Shown here: in pieces, positions 21,040 to 29,844 of the stretch
How the letters are laid out: each line of letters begins with the position of its first letter
Numbering within the stretch: the stretch's first letter is position 1
Assembly: GCF_013868155.1 (NCBI RefSeq)
Contig: NZ_JACEOG010000001.1
Span: forward strand, 1,922,001-1,986,000
DNA: 64,000 bases
Source: Aeromicrobium phoceense
Lineage (GTDB): Bacteria; Actinomycetota; Actinomycetes; Propionibacteriales; Nocardioidaceae
Reading direction: 5' to 3'
Notes under the pieces: model-generated
The model's input: only the letters and a program-made list of their open reading frames with translations
What the model was told of the DNA's origin: nothing
Database searches by the model: none
Position numbers and translations under genes: made by a program

Positions 21040-21786
21040 ATGACACGCGTGGCGGTACTGGGTGCGAAGGGCCGGATGGGATCGACGTCGGCGGCGGCGA
21101 TCGAGGCGGCCGAGGGGCTCGAGCTCGTGGCGGGGATCGACGTCGGCGACGACCTCGAGTCGCTCGCGGGGGCCGGCGTGGAGGCGGTGCTGGTCTTCAC
21201 GACCCCCGACGTCGCATTCGACCAGGCGCGTTGGTGCCTCGAGCACGGGATCTCCGTCGTCATCGGCACCTCGGGCTTCGGCGACGACAAGGTGGCCGAG
21301 CTCCGCGAGGTCGTCGGCGGGCACGACGGCGTGGGTGCGCTGGTCGTCCCCAACTTCTCCATCGGCGCGGTGCTGATGATGCGCTTCGCGGCCCAGGCCG
21401 CGCCGTTCTTCGAGTCCGTCGAGGTCATCGAGATGCACCACCCCGACAAGGTCGACGCGCCCTCGGGCACCGCCGTCCGCACGGCCGAGGTCATCGCCCA
21501 GGCCCGGCGCGACGCCGGCTCGGCCGAACTGCCCGACGCCACCACGACCGACCCCGACGGAGCGCGCGGCGCGAAGGTCGAGGGCATCCCGGTGCACGCC
21601 GTTCGCGCGCGCGGCTTCATCGCCTCGCAGGAGGTCGTCCTCGGCGATCCGGGCGAGATCTTCACGATCCGTCACGACTCGTCCACGCGGGAGTCGTTCA
21701 TGCCCGGCGTCGTGGCGGCGCTGCGCTGGATCCCCGGGCGCACCGGGGTCACCGTCGGGCTCGACGAGGTGCTCGGACTCGAGTGA
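21040..21786 (+). CDS. dapB: 4-hydroxy-tetrahydrodipicolinate reductase
   Basis: It reduces the dapA product to tetrahydrodipicolinate with NAD(P)H in lysine and diaminopimelate synthesis. The 248-aa protein has a nucleotide-binding loop VLGAKGRMGS and the catalytic/substrate block EMHHPDKVDAPSGTA. A TAGCAT hexamer 7 nt before the ATG suggests leaderless transcription independent of msiK, which ends 10 nt upstream. dapA lies about 5 kb downstream rather than adjacent. Confidence 0.97.
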   Translation: MTRVAVLGAKGRMGSTSAAAIEAAEGLELVAGIDVGDDLESLAGAGVEAVLVFTTPDVAFDQARWCLEHGISVVIGTSGFGDDKVAELREVVGGHDGVGALVVPNFSIGAVLMMRFAAQAAPFFESVEVIEMHHPDKVDAPSGTAVRTAEVIAQARRDAGSAELPDATTTDPDGARGAKVEGIPVHAVRARGFIASQEVVLGDPGEIFTIRHDSSTRESFMPGVVAALRWIPGRTGVTVGLDEVLGLE

Positions 21787-21792
21787 GGAGCC

Positions 21793-22104
21793 TCAGCCGG
21801 CGATGTGCCGCACGAGCGCCGTGGACGCGGCCGCGGCGATCAGCATCGGCAGGAACGACACGTTGCGCCACAGCAGCACGGCGGCCACCGCGAGCCCGAC
21901 GACGCGGGCGTCCAGCACGACCTCCTGGCCGTCGGTGAAGCCCTGCACGGCCACCAGCGCCGCGAGCAGGCCCACCGGGATGAACCCGGCGGCGCGCTCG
22001 GTGAGCGGGTGCTCGAGGACCTTGTCGGGCACCGACAGGCCCAGCAGCTTCAGGGCGTAGCAACCCACCGCCACCGCCAGCACGCCCCACCAGAGGTCAC
22101 TCAT
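21793..22104 (-). CDS. azlD: Branched-chain amino-acid exporter small subunit AzlD
   Basis: A 103-aa membrane protein with four hydrophobic segments and the AzlD-type motif RAAGFIPVGLLAALV. With AzlC it forms a branched-chain amino-acid exporter. Its ATG overlaps the end of azlC by 8 nt. The 3' end faces dapB convergently, with only 6 bp between stops. Confidence 0.9.
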   Translation of the reverse strand: MSDLWWGVLAVAVGCYALKLLGLSVPDKVLEHPLTERAAGFIPVGLLAALVAVQGFTDGQEVVLDARVVGLAVAAVLLWRNVSFLPMLIAAAASTALVRHIAG

Positions 22105-22783
22105 CGCGACCTCCCGCGGGAACGAACCTCAGCCCCACCAGGACCGCCGCGACGCCCCCGATGATGATCGGGGCGCCAGGCGGCGTGAACGGCACGAGAC
22201 CGAGCGCGACCGCGGCCGCCAGCAGGGCCAGCAGGCGCGAGGACGTCGAGTCCAGGCGCGGCCACAGCAGGCCGAGGAAGGCCGCGGCGACCGCTGCGTC
22301 GAGCCCGATGGCGCGCGGGTCGCCGATGCGCTCGCCCGCCACCGCGCCGATCAGGGTCATCAGGTTCCAGATCGCGAAGATGGTCAGGCCGGTCCAGTAG
22401 AAGCCGAGGCGGCCCTGCCGTGGGTCCTCCCGCACCACGGACATGGCGGTCGACTCGTCGATCACGATGTGGGCGGTCGCGAGGCGGCGCAGGCCCTTCA
22501 CGCGCAACACCGGGGCCAGCGTGATGCCGTAGAACGTGTTGCGGATGCCCAGCAGGACGGCGGTCAGCGCGCCGGTCATCGGCGCACCCCCGGAGGCGAC
22601 GACACCCAGGAACGCGAACTGCGACGCCCCGGTGAAGGCCAGGAACGACAGGGCGCACGCCTGCCACACCGACATGCCGCCGGTCGTGGCGAGGGCGCCG
22701 AAGGTGATGCCGTAGAGACCCACCCCGATCCCCACTCCGAGGGAGTCGGCGATGATCTCGCGGTCGGTGGTGGGCTCGCTCAC
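22097..22783 (-). CDS. azlC: Branched-chain amino-acid exporter large subunit AzlC
   Basis: A 228-aa integral membrane protein with the AzlC signatures GLYGITFGALA, FTGASQFAFLGVVASGGAPMTGALTAVLLGIRNTFYGITLAP and IDESTAM. It works with AzlD to export branched-chain amino acids or analogues. The start is GTG 22783, overlapping the stop of the upstream GNAT gene (GTGA), so the two are translationally coupled. Confidence 0.93.
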   Translation of the reverse strand: MSEPTTDREIIADSLGVGIGVGLYGITFGALATTGGMSVWQACALSFLAFTGASQFAFLGVVASGGAPMTGALTAVLLGIRNTFYGITLAPVLRVKGLRRLATAHIVIDESTAMSVVREDPRQGRLGFYWTGLTIFAIWNLMTLIGAVAGERIGDPRAIGLDAAVAAAFLGLLWPRLDSTSSRLLALLAAAVALGLVPFTPPGAPIIIGGVAAVLVGLRFVPAGGRDE

Positions 22784-23310
22784 GTCAGCGTCGTGTGGAG
22801 GCGGATCTGCTTGAGCGGACCGGTCGCGCCGGCGAACTCGCGGTGCGCGCCGTCGGCGTCCCAGCCCGAGTCGACCAGCCAGGAGCGCAGCACGTCGTCG
22901 GTGGGCGAGACCCACCAGACCGCGCGCTCGAAGCCGTCGGCCCGGACGGTGTCCACGCAGGCGTGCAGCAGCCGGGAGCCGTGCCCCAGGCGCTGGTGGT
23001 CGGCGGCGACGACGAACTCGCCGATCTCGGCGTCGCGGACCTGGTCGGCGTCGGGGTCGTGGCACGGGTGCACGAGGGCGAAGCCGCGCACGGAGGCCCG
23101 CTCGAGCGCCACGAGGGTGCGCATGCGGGCGTCACGCGGCGCGCTGATGAGCTGGCTCCAGCGCTGCGCCATCACCGACTCGTCCAGGGCGTCCAGCTCG
23201 GCCGGGTCGACCGCGCCGGCGTACGTGCGCACCCAGTGGTCGTGCTGGACCGCGGCGATCGCGGTGCTGTCGTCGGGCCAGGCGAGCCGGACTGAGAGAT
23301 CGGCGCTCAT
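22780..23310 (-). CDS. GNAT-family N-acetyltransferase
   Basis: A 176-aa acetyltransferase-fold protein. The acetyl-CoA-binding segment is EIGEFVVAADHQRLGHGSRLLHACVD, a slightly altered form of the Q/RxxGxG/A loop. The substrate is unknown. The start ATG at 23310 overlaps the stop of the membrane-protein gene upstream, and the stop overlaps azlC, so it is the middle gene of a four-gene minus-strand operon. Confidence 0.85.
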   Translation of the reverse strand: MSADLSVRLAWPDDSTAIAAVQHDHWVRTYAGAVDPAELDALDESVMAQRWSQLISAPRDARMRTLVALERASVRGFALVHPCHDPDADQVRDAEIGEFVVAADHQRLGHGSRLLHACVDTVRADGFERAVWWVSPTDDVLRSWLVDSGWDADGAHREFAGATGPLKQIRLHTTLT

Positions 23311-23795
23311 CGGACGAACGCCTCGCGCAGGCCCGAGCTCGCGCCGTCGCGCTCCAACGCGGTGGCGAACCGGTCGACGTTGCGTCGTGTCGGCCACGTG
23401 CCGAAGACGAGGGCGGCCAGGGCCGCGACGACGGTCACGAGCATCACGGCGCCGCCGATGAGGCCGGCCAGGCCGAGCACGGCGGAGAGCACGAGCGGGA
23501 TCTCCAGGACGAGGAACGAGCGGGCGACGTGGGAGGAGAGGCGGCGCACCGAGGTCTCCTGCGGCGTGGGGTCGTCCACCGCCAGGGGACCGGGCCGCGA
23601 CCAGGCGCGGGAGACGAACGCGCCCGCCGCCAGGACCAGCGCGAAGAGGGCCAGCGCGACCCACCAGCGCGCCGCGGGCTCGTCCCCACCGCCGAACACG
23701 ACGACGACGAGCGCGGCGAACAGGACGGTGACCCCGAGTTGGAGGGCGACGAATCGCTTCACGTCAGCAGGAGTCGGAGTGGTGGGTTCCGGCAC
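23307..23795 (-). CDS. Four-helix membrane protein, unknown function
   Basis: A 162-aa protein with four predicted membrane helices (about residues 16-36, 46-63, 94-112 and 114-131) and charged ends. I do not recognise a family. It is the first gene of the operon with the GNAT protein and azlCD, and lies divergent from thyA. Confidence 0.75.
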   Translation of the reverse strand: MPEPTTPTPADVKRFVALQLGVTVLFAALVVVVFGGGDEPAARWWVALALFALVLAAGAFVSRAWSRPGPLAVDDPTPQETSVRRLSSHVARSFLVLEIPLVLSAVLGLAGLIGGAVMLVTVVAALAALVFGTWPTRRNVDRFATALERDGASSGLREAFVR

Positions 23796-23856
23796 GCCGG
23801 TCAGTATCTCACGCCGGTCGGGCCCGTCTGTCGGGACGCGTTGCTAGTCTGCCGAC

Positions 23857-24651
23857 ATGCAGGCCTACCTCGATCTCGTCCGCCGGATCCTCGACGAGGG
23901 GGTGGCCAAGGGCGATCGCACCGGCACCGGCACGCGCAGCGTCTTCGGGCACCAGATGCGCTTCGACCTCGCCGACGGGTTCCCCGTGGTCACCACCAAG
24001 AAGGTGCACCTCAAGAGCGTCGTCGCCGAGCTGCTGTGGTTCATCGCCGGCGACACGAACACGCAGTACCTGCGCGACAACGGCGTCACGATCTGGGACG
24101 AGTGGGCCGACGACCAGGGCGACCTGGGGCCCATCTACGGCTACCAGTGGCGCTCGTGGCCGGCCCCCGACGGTCGGCACATCGACCAGCTCAAGGCCGT
24201 CATCGAGGCCATCAAGGCCGACCCGAACTCGCGCCGTCACATCGTCAGCGCCTGGAACGTCGCCGACCTCGACGCGATGGCGCTGGCGCCCTGCCACGCG
24301 TTCTTCCAGTTCTACGTCGCCGACGGCACGCTCAGCTGCCAGCTCTACCAGCGCTCGGCCGACGTCTTCCTCGGCGTCCCGTTCAACATCGCGTCCTACG
24401 CGCTGCTGACCCAGATGGTCGCCCAGGTCACCGGCCTCGAGCCCGGCGAGTTCGTGTGGACGGGCGGCGACTGCCACCTCTACGTCAACCACCTCGACCA
24501 GGCGCGCGAGCAGCTCACGCGCGACCCGCTGCCGCTGCCGACGCTGCGTCTCGACCCCTCGGTCACCGACATCGACGCGTTCACGCTCGACTCGATCACG
24601 ATCGAGGACTACCGCTCGCACGCCGCCATCAAGGCCCCGATCGCGGTCTGA
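23857..24651 (+). CDS. thyA: Thymidylate synthase
   Basis: It methylates dUMP to dTMP with methylene-tetrahydrofolate. It is 264 residues, the compact E. coli-like length. The nucleophile is Cys146 in [12 protein letters not shown]; other hallmarks are [21 protein letters not shown] and [17 protein letters not shown] at 23845-23850 lies 6 nt before ATG, so the mRNA is probably leaderless. folA follows after 3 nt. Confidence 0.98.
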   Translation: MQAYLDLVRRILDEGVAKGDRTGTGTRSVFGHQMRFDLADGFPVVTTKKVHLKSVVAELLWFIAGDTNTQYLRDNGVTIWDEWADDQGDLGPIYGYQWRSWPAPDGRHIDQLKAVIEAIKADPNSRRHIVSAWNVADLDAMALAPCHAFFQFYVADGTLSCQLYQRSADVFLGVPFNIASYALLTQMVAQVTGLEPGEFVWTGGDCHLYVNHLDQAREQLTRDPLPLPTLRLDPSVTDIDAFTLDSITIEDYRSHAAIKAPIAV

Positions 24652-24654
24652 GGG

Positions 24655-25143
24655 ATGACGGTCACGATCGCGGTGGCGGTGGGCGAGAACGGCGTCATCG
24701 GGTTCGACGGAGGGATGCCCTGGCCCCGCACGGGCGACATGCGCCAGTTCAAGGAGCTCACGTGGGGACACCCGATCGTGATGGGCCGTGCCACCTACGC
24801 CTCGATCGGCCGGCCGCTCCCGGGCCGCACCTCCGTCGTGCTCACCCGGCAGCCCGACTTCGACCCGGGCGATCCGAGCGTGCTCGTCGCGGGCGACCTC
24901 GACACGGCGCTGGCCCGCGCGCGCGAGTTGGACGACGAGGTCTTCCTGATCGGCGGCGCGGCGGTGTTCGACGAGGCCCTCGCGCGTGACCTCGTCGACA
25001 CGATGGTCGTCACCCACGTCCCGCTGAGCCCGCCCGGCGACACGTTCTTCGCGCCCGTCGACCCGGCCCGCTGGATCGAGACCGACCGGCAGCGGCACAC
25101 GGGCACGCCCGACTACGAGATCGCCACCTACGTGCGCCGCTGA
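24655..25143 (+). CDS. folA: Dihydrofolate reductase
   Basis: It regenerates tetrahydrofolate from the dihydrofolate made by ThyA, its co-transcribed neighbour. The 162-aa protein contains VAVGENGVIGFDGGMPWPRTGDMRQFKELTWGHPIVMGRATYASIGRPLPGRT and VFLIGGAAVFDEAL as separate substrate- and NADPH-binding blocks. The ATG at 24655 is 3 nt past the thyA stop. Confidence 0.97.
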   Translation: MTVTIAVAVGENGVIGFDGGMPWPRTGDMRQFKELTWGHPIVMGRATYASIGRPLPGRTSVVLTRQPDFDPGDPSVLVAGDLDTALARARELDDEVFLIGGAAVFDEALARDLVDTMVVTHVPLSPPGDTFFAPVDPARWIETDRQRHTGTPDYEIATYVRR

Positions 25144-25199
25144 ACCCCTTGTCGTGTGCCCCTCCCCGTTCGACACTGACGGGAAGGACAGGAGACACC

Positions 25200-25568
25200 A
25201 TGGCACACGGCGACATCACGCACATCGACATCCCCGCAGCGGACCACCAGCGCTCCCAGGAGTTCTACGGCTCGCTCTTCGGCTGGAAGTTCCAGGAGTA
25301 TCCCGGCTACGAGGGCTACCCCATGTGGCAGGCCCCCAACCAGATCAGCGGCGGCGGCCTCGCGCCGCGCTCCGACGACTTCACCCAGCCCCGCTCGTAC
25401 GTCGAGGTCGACTCGATCGAGGAGGTGCTGGAGAAGGCGCGCGCGCAGGGCGCCCGGGTGGTGATGGAGCGTCAGCCCATCTCCGAGACCAGCTGGTGGG
25501 CGATTTTCGAGGATCCCGACGGCAACGTGATCGGCCTCTACGAGGGCACGACCGACACGGGGGAGTGA
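25200..25568 (+). CDS. VOC (glyoxalase/bleomycin-resistance fold) protein
   Basis: A 122-aa single-domain VOC protein: HIDIPAADHQRSQEFYGSLFGWKF, a central GGGL beta segment and the C-terminal FEDPDGNVIGLYEG. The His near the N-terminus and Glu near the C-terminus could bind a metal. Substrate unknown. The ATG follows a good AGGAG site (25190-25194), and the gene is separated from folA by 56 nt. Confidence 0.88.
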   Translation: MAHGDITHIDIPAADHQRSQEFYGSLFGWKFQEYPGYEGYPMWQAPNQISGGGLAPRSDDFTQPRSYVEVDSIEEVLEKARAQGARVVMERQPISETSWWAIFEDPDGNVIGLYEGTTDTGE

Positions 25569-25572
25569 GGCC

Positions 25573-26358
25573 TCAGAGCAGGATCGCGAGCTGACGCGAC
25601 TGGGCCACGAGGCGGCCCTGGTCGTCCCACAGCTCGCCGTCCTCCTCGTGGAAGCCGTCGGCGAGGTGGCGGGTCGTGAAGTGCGACGCCACCCACGAGC
25701 CCGGCTCGGGCAGGCGGTGGAAGTGCACCGTGAGCTGCACCGTCATCGAGACCAGGTGGCCCAGCTCGAGCACCGGCGGGGGAGAGGCGTCGACCAGCAG
25801 GCCCACGGCGGGCCAGTCGATCTCGGTGCCCCCGTCGAGGCGCTGCCACAGCGTGGCCGTCGGGTCGCCCGACGGCTTGCCCTGGGACCAGCCCGGGGCC
25901 TGGGCCATCCGGTACTCGACGCGCCCGAACAGGCCGTCGGCCGGCATGTCGCCCTGGCGCGGGTCGGGCAGCGTGGCGGGGTCGGGCAGGACGGGGGCCA
26001 CGCCCAGCTCCTGGGTCGGGCCGTGGTGGTCGCGGGCGAAGCTGGCGGTCATCCGCGCCAGCGGCTTGCCCTCGCACGCCAGGTCGACGTCGACCGTCTG
26101 CACGCGCCGGCCCAGCTTGACCGGTGTGACGGTCAGGCTCGCCGTGGTGCCGGGCTCGGGGGAGGCGAAGTAGGTGATCGCGGCCACCACCGGGCGGCCG
26201 ACATCGGCATGGTCCATCGCCGTGCGCAGCATGGAGGCCAGCACCCAGCCGCCGTTGGGCTTGCCCAGCGGGGTGTTCCAGCGGTCGGTCACGGGGAGCG
26301 TCAGCGTTCCGTCGGCCGCGGGGGTCGCGACGGTGTCCTGCGGGTAGTGGTCGGTCAC
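25573..26358 (-). CDS. Acyl-CoA thioesterase, double-hotdog type
   Basis: A 261-aa cytoplasmic protein with two hotdog halves: residues near WNTPLGKPNGGWVLASMLRTAM and, in the second half, VHFHRLPEPGSWVASHFTTRHLADGF. These match TesB-like bacterial thioesterases that hydrolyse acyl-CoA esters. Substrate length cannot be told. The start is GTG 26358, divergent from dapA by 49 bp, so the two promoters overlap. Confidence 0.85.
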   Translation of the reverse strand: MTDHYPQDTVATPAADGTLTLPVTDRWNTPLGKPNGGWVLASMLRTAMDHADVGRPVVAAITYFASPEPGTTASLTVTPVKLGRRVQTVDVDLACEGKPLARMTASFARDHHGPTQELGVAPVLPDPATLPDPRQGDMPADGLFGRVEYRMAQAPGWSQGKPSGDPTATLWQRLDGGTEIDWPAVGLLVDASPPPVLELGHLVSMTVQLTVHFHRLPEPGSWVASHFTTRHLADGFHEEDGELWDDQGRLVAQSRQLAILL

Positions 26359-26395
26359 CGGTTCATCCTGCCCGAGGGCTCCGACGCGTTGACGG

Positions 26396-26401
26396 TAACC
26401 T
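26396..26401 (+). promoter_or_regulatory. -10 element of dapA (leaderless)
   Basis: TAACCT ends 6 nt before the dapA ATG. It is one of about eleven genes in this window with a TAnnnT hexamer 6-8 nt before the start, which implies transcription beginning at the start codon. Confidence 0.6.
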
Positions 26402-26407
26402 CGGAAC

Positions 26408-27319
26408 ATGACGTCTCCGCTGGCGACCGAGGCCGCTCCGTTCGGCCGGCTCCTCATCGCGATGGCCACCCCGTTCACCCCGGACGGCGGCCTCGACCTG
26501 GATGCCGCTGCCGCACTCGCGACCCACCTCGTCGACTCCGGAGCCGACGGCATCGTCGTCAGCGGCACCACCGGCGAGTCGCCCACGACCACCGGCGAGG
26601 AGGACGGGCGGCTGCTGGCCGCCGTGCTCGAGGCGGTGGGCGACCGGGCCACGATCGTCGCCGGCATCGGCACGAACGACACCCGCCACACCGTCGAGCT
26701 GGCCGAGCAGGCCGTGCGCATCGGCTCCCACGGGCTGCTGCTCGTGTCGCCGTACTACAGCAAGCCGCCCCAGTCGGGCATCCTGGCCAACATCGATGCC
26801 GTCATCGACGCTGCCGGTGACACGCCGATCATGCTGTACGACATCCCCGGCCGCACCGGCGTCGAGATCTCCGAGGCGACCTACGCCGAGCTGGAGTCGC
26901 GACGCACGGTCCTGGCCGTCAAGGACGCCTCCGGCGACCTGGCCCGGGCGGCCCGTCTGCGCGCGAGCTCGCGGCTGGCGATCTACTCCGGTGACGACGT
27001 CGTGAACCTGCCGTTCTTCGCCATCGGCGCGGTCGGCACCGTCAGCGTCGTCGGCCACGTCGCCAGCGCTCACATCAAGCAGATGATCGAAGCGGTCGAC
27101 GCCGGGGACCTGGCGCGCGCCCGCGAGATCGACAACGAGATCCTCCCGCTCACGGCCGCCATCATGGGCCAGACGCAGGGTGCCATCGCCGCGAAGGCGG
27201 CCATGGTCGAGCTCGGCATCATCCCCAGCGCGGCCGTCCGGCTGCCGCTCACCCCCGCCACGGACGACCAGGTCCAGGTCATCCGCACCGCCTTGAAGGA
27301 CGCAGGTCTGCTCGCATGA
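26408..27319 (+). CDS. dapA: 4-hydroxy-tetrahydrodipicolinate synthase
   Basis: It condenses pyruvate and aspartate semialdehyde, the first committed step of lysine/diaminopimelate synthesis. The 303-aa TIM-barrel protein has VSGTTGESPTTT, the YxxPxR-like LYDIPGRTGVEI and the Schiff-base Lys172 (VLAVKDASGD). Its stop overlaps the rnj start, a common actinobacterial dapA-rnj arrangement. Confidence 0.97.
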   Translation: MTSPLATEAAPFGRLLIAMATPFTPDGGLDLDAAAALATHLVDSGADGIVVSGTTGESPTTTGEEDGRLLAAVLEAVGDRATIVAGIGTNDTRHTVELAEQAVRIGSHGLLLVSPYYSKPPQSGILANIDAVIDAAGDTPIMLYDIPGRTGVEISEATYAELESRRTVLAVKDASGDLARAARLRASSRLAIYSGDDVVNLPFFAIGAVGTVSVVGHVASAHIKQMIEAVDAGDLARAREIDNEILPLTAAIMGQTQGAIAAKAAMVELGIIPSAAVRLPLTPATDDQVQVIRTALKDAGLLA

Positions 27320-28995
27320 GCCATATGCACACCGAACTTCCCACCCCGCCCCCGCTCGAGCCCGGCGCGATGCGGGTCGTCCCGCTCGGCGGCCTCGGCG
27401 AGATCGGTCGCAACATGACCGTCTTCGAGTTCGACGGCAAGCTGCTGATCGTCGACTGCGGCGTGCTCTTCCCCGAGGAGCACCACCCCGGCGTCGACCT
27501 CATCCTGCCCGACTTCGGCCCGATCCGCGATCGCCTCGACGACATCGTCGGCCTGGTCCTGACGCACGGCCACGAGGACCACATCGGTGGTGTGCCGTAC
27601 CTGCTGCGCGAGCGTGGCAACATCCCCGTGATCGGCTCGAAGCTGACGCTGGCCCTGCTGGCGCCGAAGCTCAAGGAGCACCGCCTGAAGGACGTGCCGA
27701 CGTACACCGTCTCGGAGAACGACGTCCAGTCGTTCGGCCCGTTCGAGTGCGAGTTCGTCGCGGTCAACCACTCCATCCCCGACGCCCTGGCGGTCGCCAT
27801 CAAGACCGCGGCCGGCGTCGCGCTGCACACCGGCGACTTCAAGATGGACCAGCTGCCGCTCGACGGCCGCATCACCGACCTGCGCGCCTTCGCGCGGCTC
27901 GGCGAGGCCGGCGTCGACCTGTTCCTGACCGACTCCACCAACTCCGAGGTGCCCGGCTTCACCACGGCCGAGAAGCAGATCACGCCGGCGATCGACGCCG
28001 TCTTCGCGCGCAGCAAGAAGCGCATCATCGTCGCGTCGTTCGCCTCGCACATCCACCGCGTCCAGCAGGTCCTCGACGCCGCCGTGAAGCACAACCGCAA
28101 GGTGGCCTACGTGGGCCGCTCGATGGTGCGCAACATGCAGATCGCCCGCGAGCTGGGCTACCTGAACGTGCCCGACGGCGTGGTCGTCGACAAGATCGAC
28201 GCCGCCCCGCCGGAGCAGATGGTGCTCATGTCCACCGGCTCGCAGGGTGAGCCGATGGCCGCCCTCTCGCGCATCGCGAACCGCACGCACCCCCAGGTGC
28301 ACCTCGAGCCCGGCGACACCGTCCTGCTCGCGTCGTCGCTGATCCCGGGCAACGAGAACGCGATCTACCGCGTGATCGACGGGCTCACCAAGATCGGCGC
28401 CAACGTCGTGCACAAGGGCAACGCCCTCGTCCACGTCTCGGGCCACGCGTCGGCCGGCGAGCTGCTCTACTGCTACAACATCGTGCAGCCGTCCAACGTG
28501 ATGCCGGTGCACGGCGAGATCCGCCACCTGCACGCCAACGCGGCGCTCGCGCAGCAGACGGGCGTGCCCAACACGATCATCGCCGAGGACGGCTACGCCG
28601 TGGACCTCGTCGACGGTCACGCCAGGATCGCCGGGGCGTACGACGTGGGCTACGTCTACGTCGACGGCTCCTCGATCGGCGACGTCACCGACTCCGACCT
28701 CAAGGACCGGCGCACGCTGGCAGCCGAGGGCTTCATCTCGGTCATCGCCGTGATCGACTCCACCACCGGCAAGATCGTCACGGGCCCCGAGATCCACGCC
28801 CGCGGCCTGGCCGAGGACGACTCGGTCTTCGACGCGATCCAGCCGAAGGTGGTCGCCGCCCTCGAGGAGGCGCTCGCCGACGGCGCGCGCGACACCGCAG
28901 CGCTCCAGCAGGTCATGCGCCGGGTCCTGGGCTCGTTCGCGGGCCGTCGCCTGCGTCGCCGCCCGCTCATCATCCCCATCGTCCTGGAGGCGTGA
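27316..28995 (+). CDS. rnj: Ribonuclease J
   Basis: A metallo-beta-lactamase-fold endo/5'-3' exoribonuclease of RNA processing and decay. It has 559 residues with the zinc motif LTHGHEDHIGG, a beta-CASP domain (FASHIHRVQQVLDAAVKHNRKVAYVGRSM), the motif VSGHASAGELL and a C-terminal dimer domain ending RRRPLIIPIVLEA. The ATG overlaps the dapA stop by 4 nt. Confidence 0.97.
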   Translation: MSHMHTELPTPPPLEPGAMRVVPLGGLGEIGRNMTVFEFDGKLLIVDCGVLFPEEHHPGVDLILPDFGPIRDRLDDIVGLVLTHGHEDHIGGVPYLLRERGNIPVIGSKLTLALLAPKLKEHRLKDVPTYTVSENDVQSFGPFECEFVAVNHSIPDALAVAIKTAAGVALHTGDFKMDQLPLDGRITDLRAFARLGEAGVDLFLTDSTNSEVPGFTTAEKQITPAIDAVFARSKKRIIVASFASHIHRVQQVLDAAVKHNRKVAYVGRSMVRNMQIARELGYLNVPDGVVVDKIDAAPPEQMVLMSTGSQGEPMAALSRIANRTHPQVHLEPGDTVLLASSLIPGNENAIYRVIDGLTKIGANVVHKGNALVHVSGHASAGELLYCYNIVQPSNVMPVHGEIRHLHANAALAQQTGVPNTIIAEDGYAVDLVDGHARIAGAYDVGYVYVDGSSIGDVTDSDLKDRRTLAAEGFISVIAVIDSTTGKIVTGPEIHARGLAEDDSVFDAIQPKVVAALEEALADGARDTAALQQVMRRVLGSFAGRRLRRRPLIIPIVLEA

Positions 28996-29013
28996 GAGGC
29001 GCCTGCGGCAGCC

Positions 29014-29051
29014 GTTACGCAACCTCGCCAGCGGCGTAACCCGGGTGAAAC
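29014..29051 (+). promoter_or_regulatory. GlnR-type nitrogen-control box
   Basis: The pattern is GTTAC-n6-TCGCC-n6-GTAAC-n6-GAAAC, the actinobacterial GlnR consensus (gTnAC-n6-GaAAC twice) with one poor half-site (TCGCC). It ends 22 nt before the GTG of the CbiX-like gene. The core is also visible as an inverted GTTACGC/GCGTAAC pair. Confidence 0.7.
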
Positions 29052-29073
29052 AGTCCGTCTCCACGCTGGGCGT

Positions 29074-29778
29074 GTGAGCACTCGGATCATCGTCTGCGGG
29101 CACGGGACGACGTCGCACCTCGGCCGTTCGGCCCTCGCGTCGCTCGTCAACGCGATCCGCCGCCATGCCCCGGGCTGCGAGGTGGTCGACGCCTTCGTCG
29201 ACGTGCAGCAGCCCTTGCTCGCCGACGTGGTGGCCGAGACCTCCGGTCCGCGCGTCATCGTGCCGCTGCTGGTCAACCACGACTGCGCCACGGCGCAGCT
29301 GATGAACGAGGTGGCCGCGGACGATCCTCTCGTGCGCGTCGCCCCGGCCATGGGTCCGGACTGGGTGCTGGCCGAGATCGGCGTGCGCCGCCTGATCGAG
29401 GCGGGGGCGAAGCCGTCGGACACGATCGTGATGGTGGCGCCCCAGGCCGACGGGTCGAAGGCGCTCGCCGACGTCTCGAAGGCCGCCCGGCTGCTGAGCG
29501 CGGTGTGGGGAGGGCCGGTGCACGTGGGCGTCGTCGACGGCGTCGGCACCCCGGTGGAGGACGCGCTCGACGTGGCCCGGGCCCACAGTCACCGGGTCGT
29601 CGTCTCGATGTACGCGCTGGCGTCGGGGGAGGGCGCCTCGGCGATCGGACGGCTCGGCGCCGACGTCGTGACCGCCCCGCTGCTGGGCGCCGGAGCGCCG
29701 GATCCGCGGCTCGTCTCGCTGGCCCTGGAGCGCGCGCGAGTGCTGGAGGCACCCGGCCCGGTCGGCTCGGCCATCTGA
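29074..29778 (+). CDS. CbiX-like sirohydrochlorin chelatase family protein
   Basis: A 234-aa class II chelatase-fold protein. It opens with a conserved RIIVCGHGTTSH segment carrying the metal-binding His and repeats the fold in its second half. The CbiX family inserts Co or Fe into sirohydrochlorin for cobalamin or siroheme. A GlnR-type box just upstream suggests the siroheme of nitrite reductase, but no nir gene is in the window. The start is GTG 29074. It lies alone between rnj and ftsK. Confidence 0.85.
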   Translation: MSTRIIVCGHGTTSHLGRSALASLVNAIRRHAPGCEVVDAFVDVQQPLLADVVAETSGPRVIVPLLVNHDCATAQLMNEVAADDPLVRVAPAMGPDWVLAEIGVRRLIEAGAKPSDTIVMVAPQADGSKALADVSKAARLLSAVWGGPVHVGVVDGVGTPVEDALDVARAHSHRVVVSMYALASGEGASAIGRLGADVVTAPLLGAGAPDPRLVSLALERARVLEAPGPVGSAI

Positions 29779-29844
29779 GGACCGGGCCTGCGCCAGCGGC
29801 GTGGGTCCGTGAGAAGTCTCAGGTTCTGGTTTAGCCTTGCGATC

